From assembly GCA_046733295.1 (NCBI GenBank), contig JBKPOY010000066.1, positions 1 to 21,815 on the forward strand: a DNA stretch of 21,815 bases, given 5' to 3'. The notes under the pieces were generated by a model that was given only the letters and a program-made list of their open reading frames with translations, was not told the origin of the DNA and searched no databases. Source of the DNA: 13-2-20CM-68-14 sp046733295 (lineage in GTDB: Bacteria; Actinomycetota; Thermoleophilia; Gaiellales; Gaiellaceae). Below, piece by piece: positions 14,933-21,815 of this stretch. Each line of letters opens with the position of its first letter. Within the stretch, counting starts at the first letter, position 1. The translations under genes were made by a program, and so were the position numbers.

Positions 14933-15780
14933 CCTCCATCCCGATCATCGCCGGCTATGCGCTGCGCGAGGCGCTGCGGCGCAAGGTGTTCTCGGTCGTC
15001 CTTCTCCTCACGCTCGTCTTCCTGGGGCTCTACTGGCTTGCGAACCACTACGTCTTCCGCGACGTCGAGAACATCTCGCCGCCTGCCGGCATCGACGCCC
15101 GCGCCTTCGCCGGAGCTTTCATGTTCGGCCTCGCGATGTTCGCCACGCTGTTCCTCGGCGTCGTGCTCGCGGTCTTCCTCACCCTGGGCGTCGTGCGCGG
15201 CGACGCCGAGCGCGGCCTGCTCCAGCCGCTGATCGTGCGGCCCGTGGGACGCTCGACGCTGCTGTTAGCGCGCTGGCTCGGGGCGGTGGCCGTATGCGCG
15301 CCGTACGTCGGCGGCGTCTACGTCGCCGCGATGCTGATCACCGGACTGACCGGCCAGTGGTGGCCCGACCGCGTCGTCGTGCCCGGAATCGAGCTCGCGG
15401 CCGGGGTCGCAATCGTCGCGGCGCTCTCGCTGCTCGGTTCCGTCTTTCTGACCTCGACCGCGAACGGGATCGCGGTCTTCATGGTCTTCGGCGCGGGACT
15501 CGTCAGCGGCCTCCTCGGCTCGATCGGGCACGCGCTGAACTCGCACACGCTCGAACACTCAGCCGAGATCGCAGCGTGGGTGATCCCCTTCGAAGGGCTC
15601 TACCAGGACGGGCTGCGCGAGATCACGGCGGACACAACGGGACTCACGGGCTTCCTCCTCCAGCTCGGCCCGTTCGGCGGCGCCTACACCGGCGGAACGC
15701 TCCTGAGGCTTTGGGCGCTCGCCTACCTGGCGGCCGTCGGGCTCGTGGCCGTGGCGGGGTTCTCTCGCAAGGACCTGTGA
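14929..15780 (+). CDS. ABC-2 type transporter permease (NosY-like)
   Basis: Membrane subunit of the exporter. 283 residues with about six membrane segments, near 19-37, 61-90, 112-132, 145-166, 170-192 and 258-277. After an amphipathic start (IPIIAGYALREALRRKVFSV) comes a long extracytoplasmic loop ending in AFAGAFMFGL, then VVRGDAERGLLQPLIVRPVGR, the cytoplasmic coupling segment typical of this class. The GTG at 14929 overlaps the ATPase stop as GTGA and has GGAGAG 5 bases upstream, giving coupled translation. It is convergent with maf, with 27 bases between stops and no visible terminator. Confidence 0.9.
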   Translation: MTSIPIIAGYALREALRRKVFSVVLLLTLVFLGLYWLANHYVFRDVENISPPAGIDARAFAGAFMFGLAMFATLFLGVVLAVFLTLGVVRGDAERGLLQPLIVRPVGRSTLLLARWLGAVAVCAPYVGGVYVAAMLITGLTGQWWPDRVVVPGIELAAGVAIVAALSLLGSVFLTSTANGIAVFMVFGAGLVSGLLGSIGHALNSHTLEHSAEIAAWVIPFEGLYQDGLREITADTTGLTGFLLQLGPFGGAYTGGTLLRLWALAYLAAVGLVAVAGFSRKDL

Positions 15781-15807
15781 CTGAATGACCCCCAGGGCAC
15801 GCCCCGA

Positions 15808-16398
15808 TCAGCCGTACCCGTAGACGCCCGGGTAGCGCTCCGCGAGCAGGCCGACCAGGAGGGCTGCCGGGAGGCCGACGACGTTCAGGTAGTCGCCTTC
15901 GAGGCGCTCGACCAGGGCGGCGCCGAGGCCCTGGATGGCGTAGCCGCCGGCGCGGTCTCGCCACTCGCCGCTCGCGACGTACAGGCCCAGCTCACGCGGG
16001 GTCAATGCCCGGAACGTCACGCGCGTCACCTCGTGGCGCAGCTCCTCCCAGGCCGGGGTCACCAGGCAGAGCCCCGAGACGACCTCGTGCGTCTTTCCCG
16101 CCAAGGCCTCGAGCATCGCCTCCGCCTCCGCGGAATCGCCCGGTTTGCCGTAGACCCGCCCGTCGAGGACGACCTCGGTGTCGACGCCGAGCACCGGCCG
16201 GTCGCCGGCCACCCCCGCGACCGAACGCGCCTTGCCGCGCGCGTGGCGCTCCACCTCCGCCCGGGGCTCGTCCCCGCCCGGCGCCTCCTCGTACGTCGGG
16301 ACGACCACCTCGAACGGCAGGCCGAGCTGCTCCATGATCGCGCGCCGCTGTGGCGAGCGGGAGGCGAGCAGCAGCGGCGGTGCCGGCGGCGCGCTCAC
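15808..16398 (-). CDS. maf: Maf-family nucleoside triphosphate pyrophosphatase
   Basis: Hydrolyses non-canonical or pyrimidine NTPs to NMPs and so cleans the nucleotide pool. 196 residues, normal length. Motifs: LLLASRSPQRR at 9-19, the catalytic aspartate D73 in GVDTEVVLDGRVYGKP, THEVVSGLCL at 103-112, GGYAIQG at 151-157 and GDYLNVVGLP at 168-177. The usual DTVV is DTEV here. The start GTG at 16398 overlaps the methyltransferase stop as GTGA; the longer in-frame extension is rejected because homology begins at about residue 9. Last gene of the valS operon. Confidence 0.93.
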   Translation of the reverse strand: MSAPPAPPLLLASRSPQRRAIMEQLGLPFEVVVPTYEEAPGGDEPRAEVERHARGKARSVAGVAGDRPVLGVDTEVVLDGRVYGKPGDSAEAEAMLEALAGKTHEVVSGLCLVTPAWEELRHEVTRVTFRALTPRELGLYVASGEWRDRAGGYAIQGLGAALVERLEGDYLNVVGLPAALLVGLLAERYPGVYGYG

Positions 16399-17168
16399 GC
16401 GCGCTTGCGCGCGCGCCAGATTTCCTCGGCCGGCCACTGCCGCGACCACTCGCGGTCGGGCAGCGCCTCGTAGCGGTGCGGCTCCGCGTCGGCCGGCGGC
16501 TGCACCTCGATCAGGTCGAGCACCTCGAACCCGTTCTCGCGAAGGAGCCGGATCCAGTTTCCGTAGCCGAGATGGAAGTTGACCGAGTCGTCGTTCTCAT
16601 CCTCGGGCCACTCGAGCCGGTGGAGGCCGAAGTACGGCCGCCGGAGCTCGTTCGTCGGCGGCACCTCCGTCTCCTGGAACGCCAGCACGGCGATCGTCCC
16701 GTTGACGAGGAAGACGAGCTCACCGCCGGGACGCAACAGGCGGGCGGCCTCCGGGATCCACCTGTACGGATCGGCCCAGATCGAGGCGCCGTATTCGGAC
16801 ACGGCCAGGTCGAACGAGGCGTCCGGCAGCGGCACCTCCTCGGCGGCCGCCTCGACCAGCGGGAACTCGAGGCCGTGCTGCGCCTGCATCGCGCGCGCGG
16901 TCTCCAGCTGGGCTGGCGTCGGATCGACCCCGACCGGCCGGGCGCCGCGCCGTGCGAGCCAGGCCGAGAGGTAGGCGGTCCCGCAGCCGAGCTCCACCAC
17001 CTCCTTGCCGTCGAGCTCCGGCAGCGCCCGAACCTGGGCCTCGGGCACCCGCCAGATCCCCCACGTGATCTCGTCCTGCGCCCAGGCGCGCTGGGCGCTC
17101 TCGGCGAACTCGCCGGCCCACTCCGTCCAGGCCCGGCGGTTGCGCTCGATCGAGCTATCCGCCGCCAT
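16395..17168 (-). CDS. SAM-dependent class I methyltransferase
   Basis: A 257-residue cytoplasmic methyltransferase of the Methyltransf_11 type; the substrate is unknown. The SAM motif I is VVELGCGTAYLSAWL at 57-71, with the acidic motif II at VGVDPT (79-84), motif post-II EAAAEEVPLPDASFDLAVSE at 106-125, and RLLRPGGELVFLVNG as motif III. The N-terminus (NRRAWTEWAGEFAESAQRAW) and the C-terminal half, rich in Trp, Glu and aromatic residues, give no clue to the acceptor. The ATG at 17168 overlaps the ndk end by 14 bases and has no clear Shine-Dalgarno; the 3' end overlaps maf. Confidence 0.88.
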   Translation of the reverse strand: MAADSSIERNRRAWTEWAGEFAESAQRAWAQDEITWGIWRVPEAQVRALPELDGKEVVELGCGTAYLSAWLARRGARPVGVDPTPAQLETARAMQAQHGLEFPLVEAAAEEVPLPDASFDLAVSEYGASIWADPYRWIPEAARLLRPGGELVFLVNGTIAVLAFQETEVPPTNELRRPYFGLHRLEWPEDENDDSVNFHLGYGNWIRLLRENGFEVLDLIEVQPPADAEPHRYEALPDREWSRQWPAEEIWRARKRA

Positions 17169-17571
17169 CGCCGAACCAGAGCGAGATCTCGCGCGCGGCG
17201 GACTCCGGCGAGTCCGACCCGTGCACGAGATTGTCCGGCATCGCGAGCGCGAAGTCGCCGCGGACCGAACCGGGATCGGCTTCCGCGGGGTTCGTCACGC
17301 CTATCGTCGTCCGCACGACCGAGATCGCGGATTCGCCCTCAAGCACCAGCGCCAGCGTCGGCGACGACGTGATGAACTGGACGAGCTCGCCGAAGAACGG
17401 CTTCTCTGCATGCTCGGCGTAGTGCTCCTCGGCGAGGGCGCGGTCGACCGTCAGGAGCTTCGCCTCGCGGATGTCGAGGCCACGGCGCTCGAAGCGCGCG
17501 AGGATCTCGCCGGCGAGCCGCCGCTGCACAGCGTCGGGCTTGATCAGGACGAGCGTGCGCTCCGCGGCCAA
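17155..17571 (-). CDS. ndk: Nucleoside diphosphate kinase
   Basis: Transfers the gamma phosphate of ATP to NDPs through a phospho-histidine, balancing NTP and dNTP pools. 138 residues, normal length. TLVLIKPDAV at 6-15, PFFGELVQFITSSP at 58-71, RGDFALAMPDNLVHGSDSPE at 104-123 with the active-site H117. The start is TTG at 17571 (LVLIKPD must follow it closely); no Shine-Dalgarno is visible in the 12 bases after the upstream stop, so it may be translated by reinitiation. It lies in the folC-to-maf run. Confidence 0.97.
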   Translation of the reverse strand: MAAERTLVLIKPDAVQRRLAGEILARFERRGLDIREAKLLTVDRALAEEHYAEHAEKPFFGELVQFITSSPTLALVLEGESAISVVRTTIGVTNPAEADPGSVRGDFALAMPDNLVHGSDSPESAAREISLWFGDGGG

Positions 17572-17583
17572 GGCCGCCGCAGT

Positions 17584-18123
17584 CTACTCAGCGCGCCGAC
17601 GCTCTCTCCTGCTGCGAGGCTCGAGCCACTGCGTCCGGCCGAACTCGGGCGTGGCCGGGCTCTCGACCGGCGTCTCGCAGTAGGGGCAAACCTGCCAAAG
17701 CGCCTCGAGCGGCGCCTTGCAGTTCACGCAGGCCTGCTTCAGCTTCGTCGTGCAGACCGGACAGACGAGGAAGGTCGCGTCGACCTGCGCCCGGCACACG
17801 GGACAGTGCAGATCGCGGGTCGCAAGCCGGTCCTCCATCGCGCGGATCTCGAGCTCGCGCTCGCGGGCCTCCTCGAGGTACTCGGGCGGTCGGAGGAGCA
17901 GGTAGATCAGGGCGCCGATGAACGGGGGCACGAGCCCGACCAGCGTCGCCATCCCGACGAGCCACGGATCCTCGACCCGCCTGCGGGCATCCTTGAACAC
18001 CCACACGCCGACCGCGACCCAGAAGACGACGATGAAGAAGATCGCGAGATTCCGGACCATCTCCCAGGTGCCCGCGCTGAAGAAGTCGAAGGCGCCGTCG
18101 GCGGTGATCTGAGCTGGGTCCAT
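17584..18123 (-). CDS. Membrane protein with double zinc ribbon
   Basis: A 179-residue protein with two membrane helices near residues 24-43 (LAIFFIVVFWVAVGVWVF) and 55-77 (WLVGMATLVGLVPPFIGALIYLL), then a charged linker (EEARERELEIRAMEDRL) and two zinc ribbons. The cysteine pairs are C107/C110 with C121/C124 (CPVC, CPVC) and C132/C135 with C146/C149 (CVNC, CPYC). The tail is basic (RSRRERRR). The ribbons probably face the cytoplasm. The ATG at 18123 has GGAG 10 bases upstream; an in-frame GTG at 18132 is the alternative (182 residues). It lies between the 37-residue gene and ndk, where Streptomyces carries a DUF4233 membrane protein, but does not resemble that family by its cysteines. Function unknown. 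Confidence 0.88.
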   Translation of the reverse strand: MDPAQITADGAFDFFSAGTWEMVRNLAIFFIVVFWVAVGVWVFKDARRRVEDPWLVGMATLVGLVPPFIGALIYLLLRPPEYLEEARERELEIRAMEDRLATRDLHCPVCRAQVDATFLVCPVCTTKLKQACVNCKAPLEALWQVCPYCETPVESPATPEFGRTQWLEPRSRRERRRAE

Positions 18124-18139
18124 CAGCTGCACGCTCCGG

Positions 18140-18253
18140 TCAGAGGAGGAGCTTGCCGACGAGATAGCCGGCGCCGAACGCGAGCCCGACCACCATGACG
18201 ATCACGATCAGGGCGACCGCGAAGACGCTCAGCCTCTCGCCGAGCCTCGTCAT
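18140..18253 (-). CDS. 37-residue single-pass membrane microprotein
   Basis: An unannotated-size gene encoding MTRLGERLSVFAVALIVIVM at the start and ending GYLVGKLLL. Residues about 9-30 form one membrane helix (FAVALIVIVMVVGLAFGAGY), with a basic N-terminus, so the predicted topology is N-in. The ATG overlaps the folC stop as ATGA, a classic coupling signal, and the gene exactly fills the otherwise empty 126 bases between folC and the zinc-ribbon gene. No separate Shine-Dalgarno is visible. I do not recognise a family. The tight fit, in-frame hydrophobic pattern and operon position make it likely to be real, though it has not been shown to be translated. Confidence 0.65.
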   Translation of the reverse strand: MTRLGERLSVFAVALIVIVMVVGLAFGAGYLVGKLLL

Positions 18254-19326
18254 CGTACGGTTTCCAATCGTCCGAAGAGGTCACGGAGCAGGTAGAGCGA
18301 GCCCGTGACCAGCACGGCCCCGTGCGGACCGGCGAGCTCGCGAGCGCGGTCGAGCGCGGCTGTTGCATCTGCAACCGATTCGACGGCGGGGAAAAACTCC
18401 CTCGCCACCTCTGCAAGTTCGTCCGCGGCAAGTACCCGCTCCGTTTCCGTCTCGGTGGCGACGAAACGGGCGCCGCGCGTCGCGAGAGCGGCGAGCATCG
18501 CGTGCGCGTCCTTGTCCGCGAGGATCGCCGCGCAGACCACGTAGTCGTCGCGCGGCAGCCGCCGGACGAGCCACTCGACCCCCGCGGCGTTGTGGGCGCC
18601 TGCGTAAACATCCTCGCCCGCGAAGTCGAACCGCCCGGGCAGATCGACCTCCACATCCCCGCGGAGCGGGCGGCCCAGAAAACGCTCCGCGGCCGCGCGG
18701 CCGACGTCGTCGGCAGAGTCGACCCGCGCCGCGCCGAGCTCCCGGGCGAGCGGCTCCCACTCGGCCTCGCCGAGGACCACCGTCGCACCCGCCCCGACGA
18801 CCGCGAGCTTCTCGCGCGCGATCTGGCCACGCGTCTCGCCCAGGACGTCCGTGTGGTCGAGCGACACGTTCGTGAGCACGACGACAGAGGCCGAGAGGAC
18901 GTTCGTCGCGTCGAGGCGTCCGCCGAGGCCCGCCTCGACGACCGCGACGTCGACCTCCGCCGCGGCGAACTCCGCCAACGCGGCGGCGGTCAGCGCCTCG
19001 AACTGCGTCGCGCCCGCCGCTTCGGCGGCGGCCCGCACCCGCTCGACCGCGGCCTCGAAGTCGGCGTCCCCGCCGTCGACCTGGATCCGCTCGCTCCACC
19101 CGCGGACGTGGGGCGACGTGTACGCACCGACCCTCAACCCCTCCCTGGTCAGGAACGCCGCGGCGCGGCGGGTCGCGCTCGACTTGCCGTTCGTCCCGAC
19201 GACGTGGATCGCCCGATACCCGCGCTGCGGCTCGCCGAGCCCGCCGAGAAGCGCCCGCATCCTGCCCAGGCCGAACTCCTCGGGCCAGGGCGAGAGCGAC
19301 TCGATCCAGTCAGCCTGACAGGGCAT
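18250..19326 (-). CDS. folC: Folylpolyglutamate / dihydrofolate synthase
   Basis: Mur-ligase-like enzyme that adds glutamate to folates, in many bacteria also making dihydrofolate. 358 residues, shorter than the usual 420-440. P-loop VVGTNGKSSAT at 42-52, GAYTSPHVRGWSERIQ at 67-82, the central signature VVEAGLGGRLDATN at 129-142, SLDHTDVLG at 155-163 and the IAREK lysine at about 173. The C-terminal domain is compact and ends in VLVTGSLYLLRDL. The ATG at 19326 overlaps the valS end by 17 bases; an in-frame GTG at 19335 is possible. The P-loop has GKSS where GKGS/T is usual. The 3' end is coupled by ATGA to the 37-residue gene. Confidence 0.95.
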   Translation of the reverse strand: MPCQADWIESLSPWPEEFGLGRMRALLGGLGEPQRGYRAIHVVGTNGKSSATRRAAAFLTREGLRVGAYTSPHVRGWSERIQVDGGDADFEAAVERVRAAAEAAGATQFEALTAAALAEFAAAEVDVAVVEAGLGGRLDATNVLSASVVVLTNVSLDHTDVLGETRGQIAREKLAVVGAGATVVLGEAEWEPLARELGAARVDSADDVGRAAAERFLGRPLRGDVEVDLPGRFDFAGEDVYAGAHNAAGVEWLVRRLPRDDYVVCAAILADKDAHAMLAALATRGARFVATETETERVLAADELAEVAREFFPAVESVADATAALDRARELAGPHGAVLVTGSLYLLRDLFGRLETVR

Positions 19327-21724
19327 CGAGCTCACGCCGGTAGCGGGCGAGCTTCTCGCGCTCGGCCTCGACGACGTCGGGCGCGGCGTTCTGCACGAAA
19401 CGGTCGTTCGCCAGCATCCTCTCGGCCCGGTCGACTTCCTTCTGCAGGCGCTCGATCTCCGCCGCTGCGTTGCCGTTCGCCGCGACCCGCTCCGGCTTGA
19501 CGACCGCGTCGAAGATCCGCTTCTCGTCGTCGCCGAGATTCACGAGCACCCCGCTGCGCCGGAAGATCGCGGCCGCGTCCTGCACCGGCTCGAGCGAGTC
19601 GATCGCAGCGGCGTGTGCCGGCTCAGCCTCCGGCCAGGGGGCGACGATGAGCCTGGTCTCGCGGTTCGGCAGGTGCGACCAGATCTCCTCGGTCACGTGC
19701 GGCATCAGGGGATGGAGGAGCCTCAAGATCCGCTCGAGCGCCGCCAGCCCTGTCGCCCGCGAGTCGGCGTCACCGGCGTAGAGCCGGGGCTTGATCGACT
19801 CGAGGTACCAGTCGCAGAAATCGTCGAACGTGAGCCGGTAGAGCGCGTGCGCCACGTGCGAGAAGTCGAACGCGGCGAGATCCTCCTCGACGGTCGCGCG
19901 AGCCGCATCGATCCGCGCCAGGATCCACCGCTCCTCGACGTCCCGCGGGCGCAGCTCCACGTCGTCCCCCTCGACCGCCTGGAGCAGGAGCCGGCTCGCG
20001 TTCCAGAGCTTGTTCGCGAGCTTCCGCCCCTCCTCGATCGCCCCGTAGGAGAACGCCACGTCCTGCGTCGAGGAGATCTTGAGCAGCCCGTAGCGGGTGG
20101 CGTCGGCGCCGTGCTGCGAGATCACGTCGCGCGGGTCGATCCCCGTGCCCAGGCTCTTCGACATCCTGCGCTTGTCGGGGGCGAGGATCGTCGACGTGAT
20201 GATCACGTCGGTGAAGGGCACGTTCCCGAGCAGCTCGAGGCCCGCGAAGATCATCCGGTTCTCCCAGAGTCGGATGATCTCGCGGGCGGTCACGGAGACG
20301 TCGCCCGGATAGAACGTTTGCAGCTCGGGCGTGTCGTCGGGCCAGCCGAGGGTCGCGGAGGGCCAGAGCGCGGACGAGAACCAGGTGTCGAGCACGTCCT
20401 CCTCACGCATCAATTCCGTCGCACCGCACTCGCCACAGGCATCCGGATCGGTCTCGGACACGGTCACGTGGCCGTCGGGGCAGTACCAGACCGGCAGCTG
20501 ATGGCCCCACCAGAGCTGGCGCGAGATGTTCCAGTCCGGGGCCGCCTCCAAGGACTCGATCGCGAAGCGATGCTGCGATTCCGGGTGGTAGAGGACACGC
20601 CGCTCCCGGAGCGCCTCGAGCGCGGCACCCTTGAGCTCGCCCATCGCGCACCACCACTGGAGCGAGATCAGCGGCTCGATTCTGCTCTTGCAGCGCTCGC
20701 AGCGTGCGACGGCGTGCCGGTAGGGCTCCTGCTTCTCGAGCAGACCTCGCTCGCGACACCAGGCGATGACCCGCTCGCCGGCCTCCTCCTGCGTCAGGCC
20801 GGCGAGCTCACCCGCGTCCTCGTTCATGCGGCCGTCGGGCCCGATCACGGCCGGCTCCGGGAGGCCGTGGGCGCGACCGATCTCGAAATCCGTCGGGTCG
20901 TGGCCGGGCGTCACCTTGAGCGCGCCGGTCCCGAAACCCGGCTCCACCCGCTCGTCCGCGACGACCGGAACCACCCGTTCGACGTACGGCACGACGACCT
21001 CCCGGCCGATTACGTCGCGGTAGCGCTCGTCGTCGGGATGCACCGCCACCGCGACGTCGGCGAGGATCGTCGCCGGCCGCACGGTCGCGATCGTCACCCC
21101 GTCGCCCCCGTCGGCGAACGGGTAGCGGACGTACGAGAGCGTGTCGTCGACCTCGTCGTGGCTCAGCTCGAGATCGGAGAGCGACGACTCGTGGAACGGG
21201 CACCAGTTGATGATCCGGTTGTCTCGGTAGATCCAGCCCCGCTCGTAGAGATGGACGAAGAAGCGCATCACCGCCCTGACGTAGCGCTCGTCCATCGTGA
21301 AGCGCTCGCGGCGGTAGTCCATCGAGGCGCCGAGCTTCCGCAGCTGCTCGAAGATCGTCCGCCCCGTCGCCTCCAACCACGCCCACGTGCGCTCGACGAA
21401 GGCCTCGCGGCCGAGGTCGTGCCTGGTCTTTCCCTCGTCAGCGAGCTGCCTCTCGATCACGTTCTGGGTCGAGATGCCCGCGTGGTCGTACCCGGGTTGG
21501 AAGAGGGTGTTGAACCCGCGCATCCGGTGCCACCGGATCAGCGTGTCCTGGATCGTGCCGTTGAGGGCGTGGCCGAGGTGCAGCTCGCCCGTCACGTTCG
21601 GAGGCGGAAAGCAGATCGCGTAGGACGGGCGCGGGTCGTCCGCCTCCGCGTTGTAGAGGCCTTCCCCCTCCCACGTCTGCTGCCAGCGCTCCTCGACGCC
21701 GTGCGGGTCGTACCGCGGCTCCAT
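19310..21724 (-). CDS. valS: Valyl-tRNA synthetase
   Basis: Class I synthetase charging tRNA-Val. 804 residues, on the short side for the family. ATP-site motifs: HLGH at 49-52 (PNVTGELHLGHALNG) and RMSKS at 520-524 (DKRRMSKSLGTGIDP). The CP1 editing domain is present (GTGALKVTPGHDPTDFEIG at 265-283); its threonine-rich strand reads ATVRPATILAD, where many ValRS have TTRPET. Possible zinc ligands: CERC at 342-345 and CGEC at 430-433. The C-terminal coiled coil that contacts tRNA is present (about 753-802, IERLQKEVDRAERML...). The ATG at 21724 is 6 bases after a TACGAT box, so the mRNA is probably leaderless. First gene of the seven-gene run to maf. Confidence 0.98.
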   Translation of the reverse strand: MEPRYDPHGVEERWQQTWEGEGLYNAEADDPRPSYAICFPPPNVTGELHLGHALNGTIQDTLIRWHRMRGFNTLFQPGYDHAGISTQNVIERQLADEGKTRHDLGREAFVERTWAWLEATGRTIFEQLRKLGASMDYRRERFTMDERYVRAVMRFFVHLYERGWIYRDNRIINWCPFHESSLSDLELSHDEVDDTLSYVRYPFADGGDGVTIATVRPATILADVAVAVHPDDERYRDVIGREVVVPYVERVVPVVADERVEPGFGTGALKVTPGHDPTDFEIGRAHGLPEPAVIGPDGRMNEDAGELAGLTQEEAGERVIAWCRERGLLEKQEPYRHAVARCERCKSRIEPLISLQWWCAMGELKGAALEALRERRVLYHPESQHRFAIESLEAAPDWNISRQLWWGHQLPVWYCPDGHVTVSETDPDACGECGATELMREEDVLDTWFSSALWPSATLGWPDDTPELQTFYPGDVSVTAREIIRLWENRMIFAGLELLGNVPFTDVIITSTILAPDKRRMSKSLGTGIDPRDVISQHGADATRYGLLKISSTQDVAFSYGAIEEGRKLANKLWNASRLLLQAVEGDDVELRPRDVEERWILARIDAARATVEEDLAAFDFSHVAHALYRLTFDDFCDWYLESIKPRLYAGDADSRATGLAALERILRLLHPLMPHVTEEIWSHLPNRETRLIVAPWPEAEPAHAAAIDSLEPVQDAAAIFRRSGVLVNLGDDEKRIFDAVVKPERVAANGNAAAEIERLQKEVDRAERMLANDRFVQNAAPDVVEAEREKLARYRRELDALSG

Positions 21725-21730
21725 GGGGCC

Positions 21731-21740
21731 ATCGTAGATT
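21731..21740. promoter_or_regulatory. Overlapping divergent -10 boxes for valS and MFS gene
   Basis: The plus strand reads atcgtagatt. Read on minus, TACGAT (21736-21731) ends 6 bases before the valS ATG. Read on plus, TAGATT (21735-21740) ends 7 bases before the MFS GTG. The two boxes share the central TA, both fit TAnnnT, and both would yield leaderless mRNAs. No good -35 is visible on either side. Confidence 0.55.
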
Positions 21741-21747
21741 CCCTCGC

Positions 21748-21815
21748 GTGAGGCTTCCCCTCGGAGCGCTGGCGGAGCGGAACTTCCGGCTCCTCTTCTC
21801 GAGCACGACGATCTC
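21748..21815 (+). CDS. MFS transporter, N-terminus only
   Basis: 22 complete codons are visible before the window ends. They read MRLPLGALAERNFRLLFSST and continue into the first predicted membrane helix. The RNFRLLF segment is a common opening of major facilitator exporters of the MFS_3/EntS-like type. The start is GTG at 21748, 7 bases downstream of a TAGATT box, with no Shine-Dalgarno. The family call rests on this short stretch only; the function cannot be judged. Confidence 0.6.
   Translation, partial: MRLPLGALAERNFRLLFSSTTI

Noticed and set aside
15781..15807. Bidirectional terminator between the ABC permease and maf.
   Set aside because: The 27 bases contain no stem longer than a few pairs and no U run.

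Overview
This window looks like chromosomal core DNA from a high-GC actinobacterium. The family make-up and gene order fit the deep-branching class Thermoleophilia better than Streptomyces or mycobacteria, but that placement is inferred by eye. Coding is dense, gene ends overlap often, GTG and TTG starts are common, and several genes have a TAnnnT -10 box only 6-12 bases before the start codon (leaderless or near-leaderless mRNAs). I see no tRNA, rRNA, insertion sequence, phage gene or CRISPR array.

Layout, left to right. (1) Positions 1-1752, minus strand: rplU-rpmA-obg, with obg cut by the window edge. (2) 1792-2721, plus strand: an unrecognised polytopic membrane protein with a histidine cluster. 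It diverges from rplU and is convergent with rne, sharing one CTAG with the rne stop. (3) 2718-5318, minus: an RNase E/G with long basic and acidic tails and three copies of an RGSRGGR box. (4) 5449-7251, minus: a 65-residue unknown protein and a secreted S8 (subtilisin-like) protease, separated by a strong hairpin. (5) 7474-13266, minus: the elongation operon mreB-mreC-mreD-mrdA-rodA. (6) 13286-13903, minus: tag, the 3-methyladenine DNA glycosylase. (7) 14090-15780, plus: a two-gene ABC-2 exporter. (8) 15808-21724, minus: a seven-gene, almost gap-free run valS-folC-(37-residue membrane microprotein)-(zinc-ribbon membrane protein)-ndk-methyltransferase-maf. (9) 21748 to the end, plus: the first residues of an MFS transporter diverging from valS.

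The backbone valS-folC-ndk / mreBCD-mrdA-rodA / rne-rplU-rpmA-obg resembles the actinobacterial order known from Streptomyces, here with local insertions: the ABC pair plus tag, the protease plus the small gene, and the membrane protein beside rplU. The shared theme is growth: translation (ValRS, L21, L27, Obg), nucleotide and folate supply (Ndk, Maf, FolC), RNA turnover (RNase E/G) and lateral wall synthesis (MreBCD, PBP2, RodA).

The least expected items are: a 37-residue single-pass membrane protein coupled to folC by an ATGA overlap; a divergent valS/MFS promoter whose two -10 boxes overlap on one TA step; a GNRA-capped hairpin against the rplU start codon; and the RGSRGGR boxes flanking the RNase E core.
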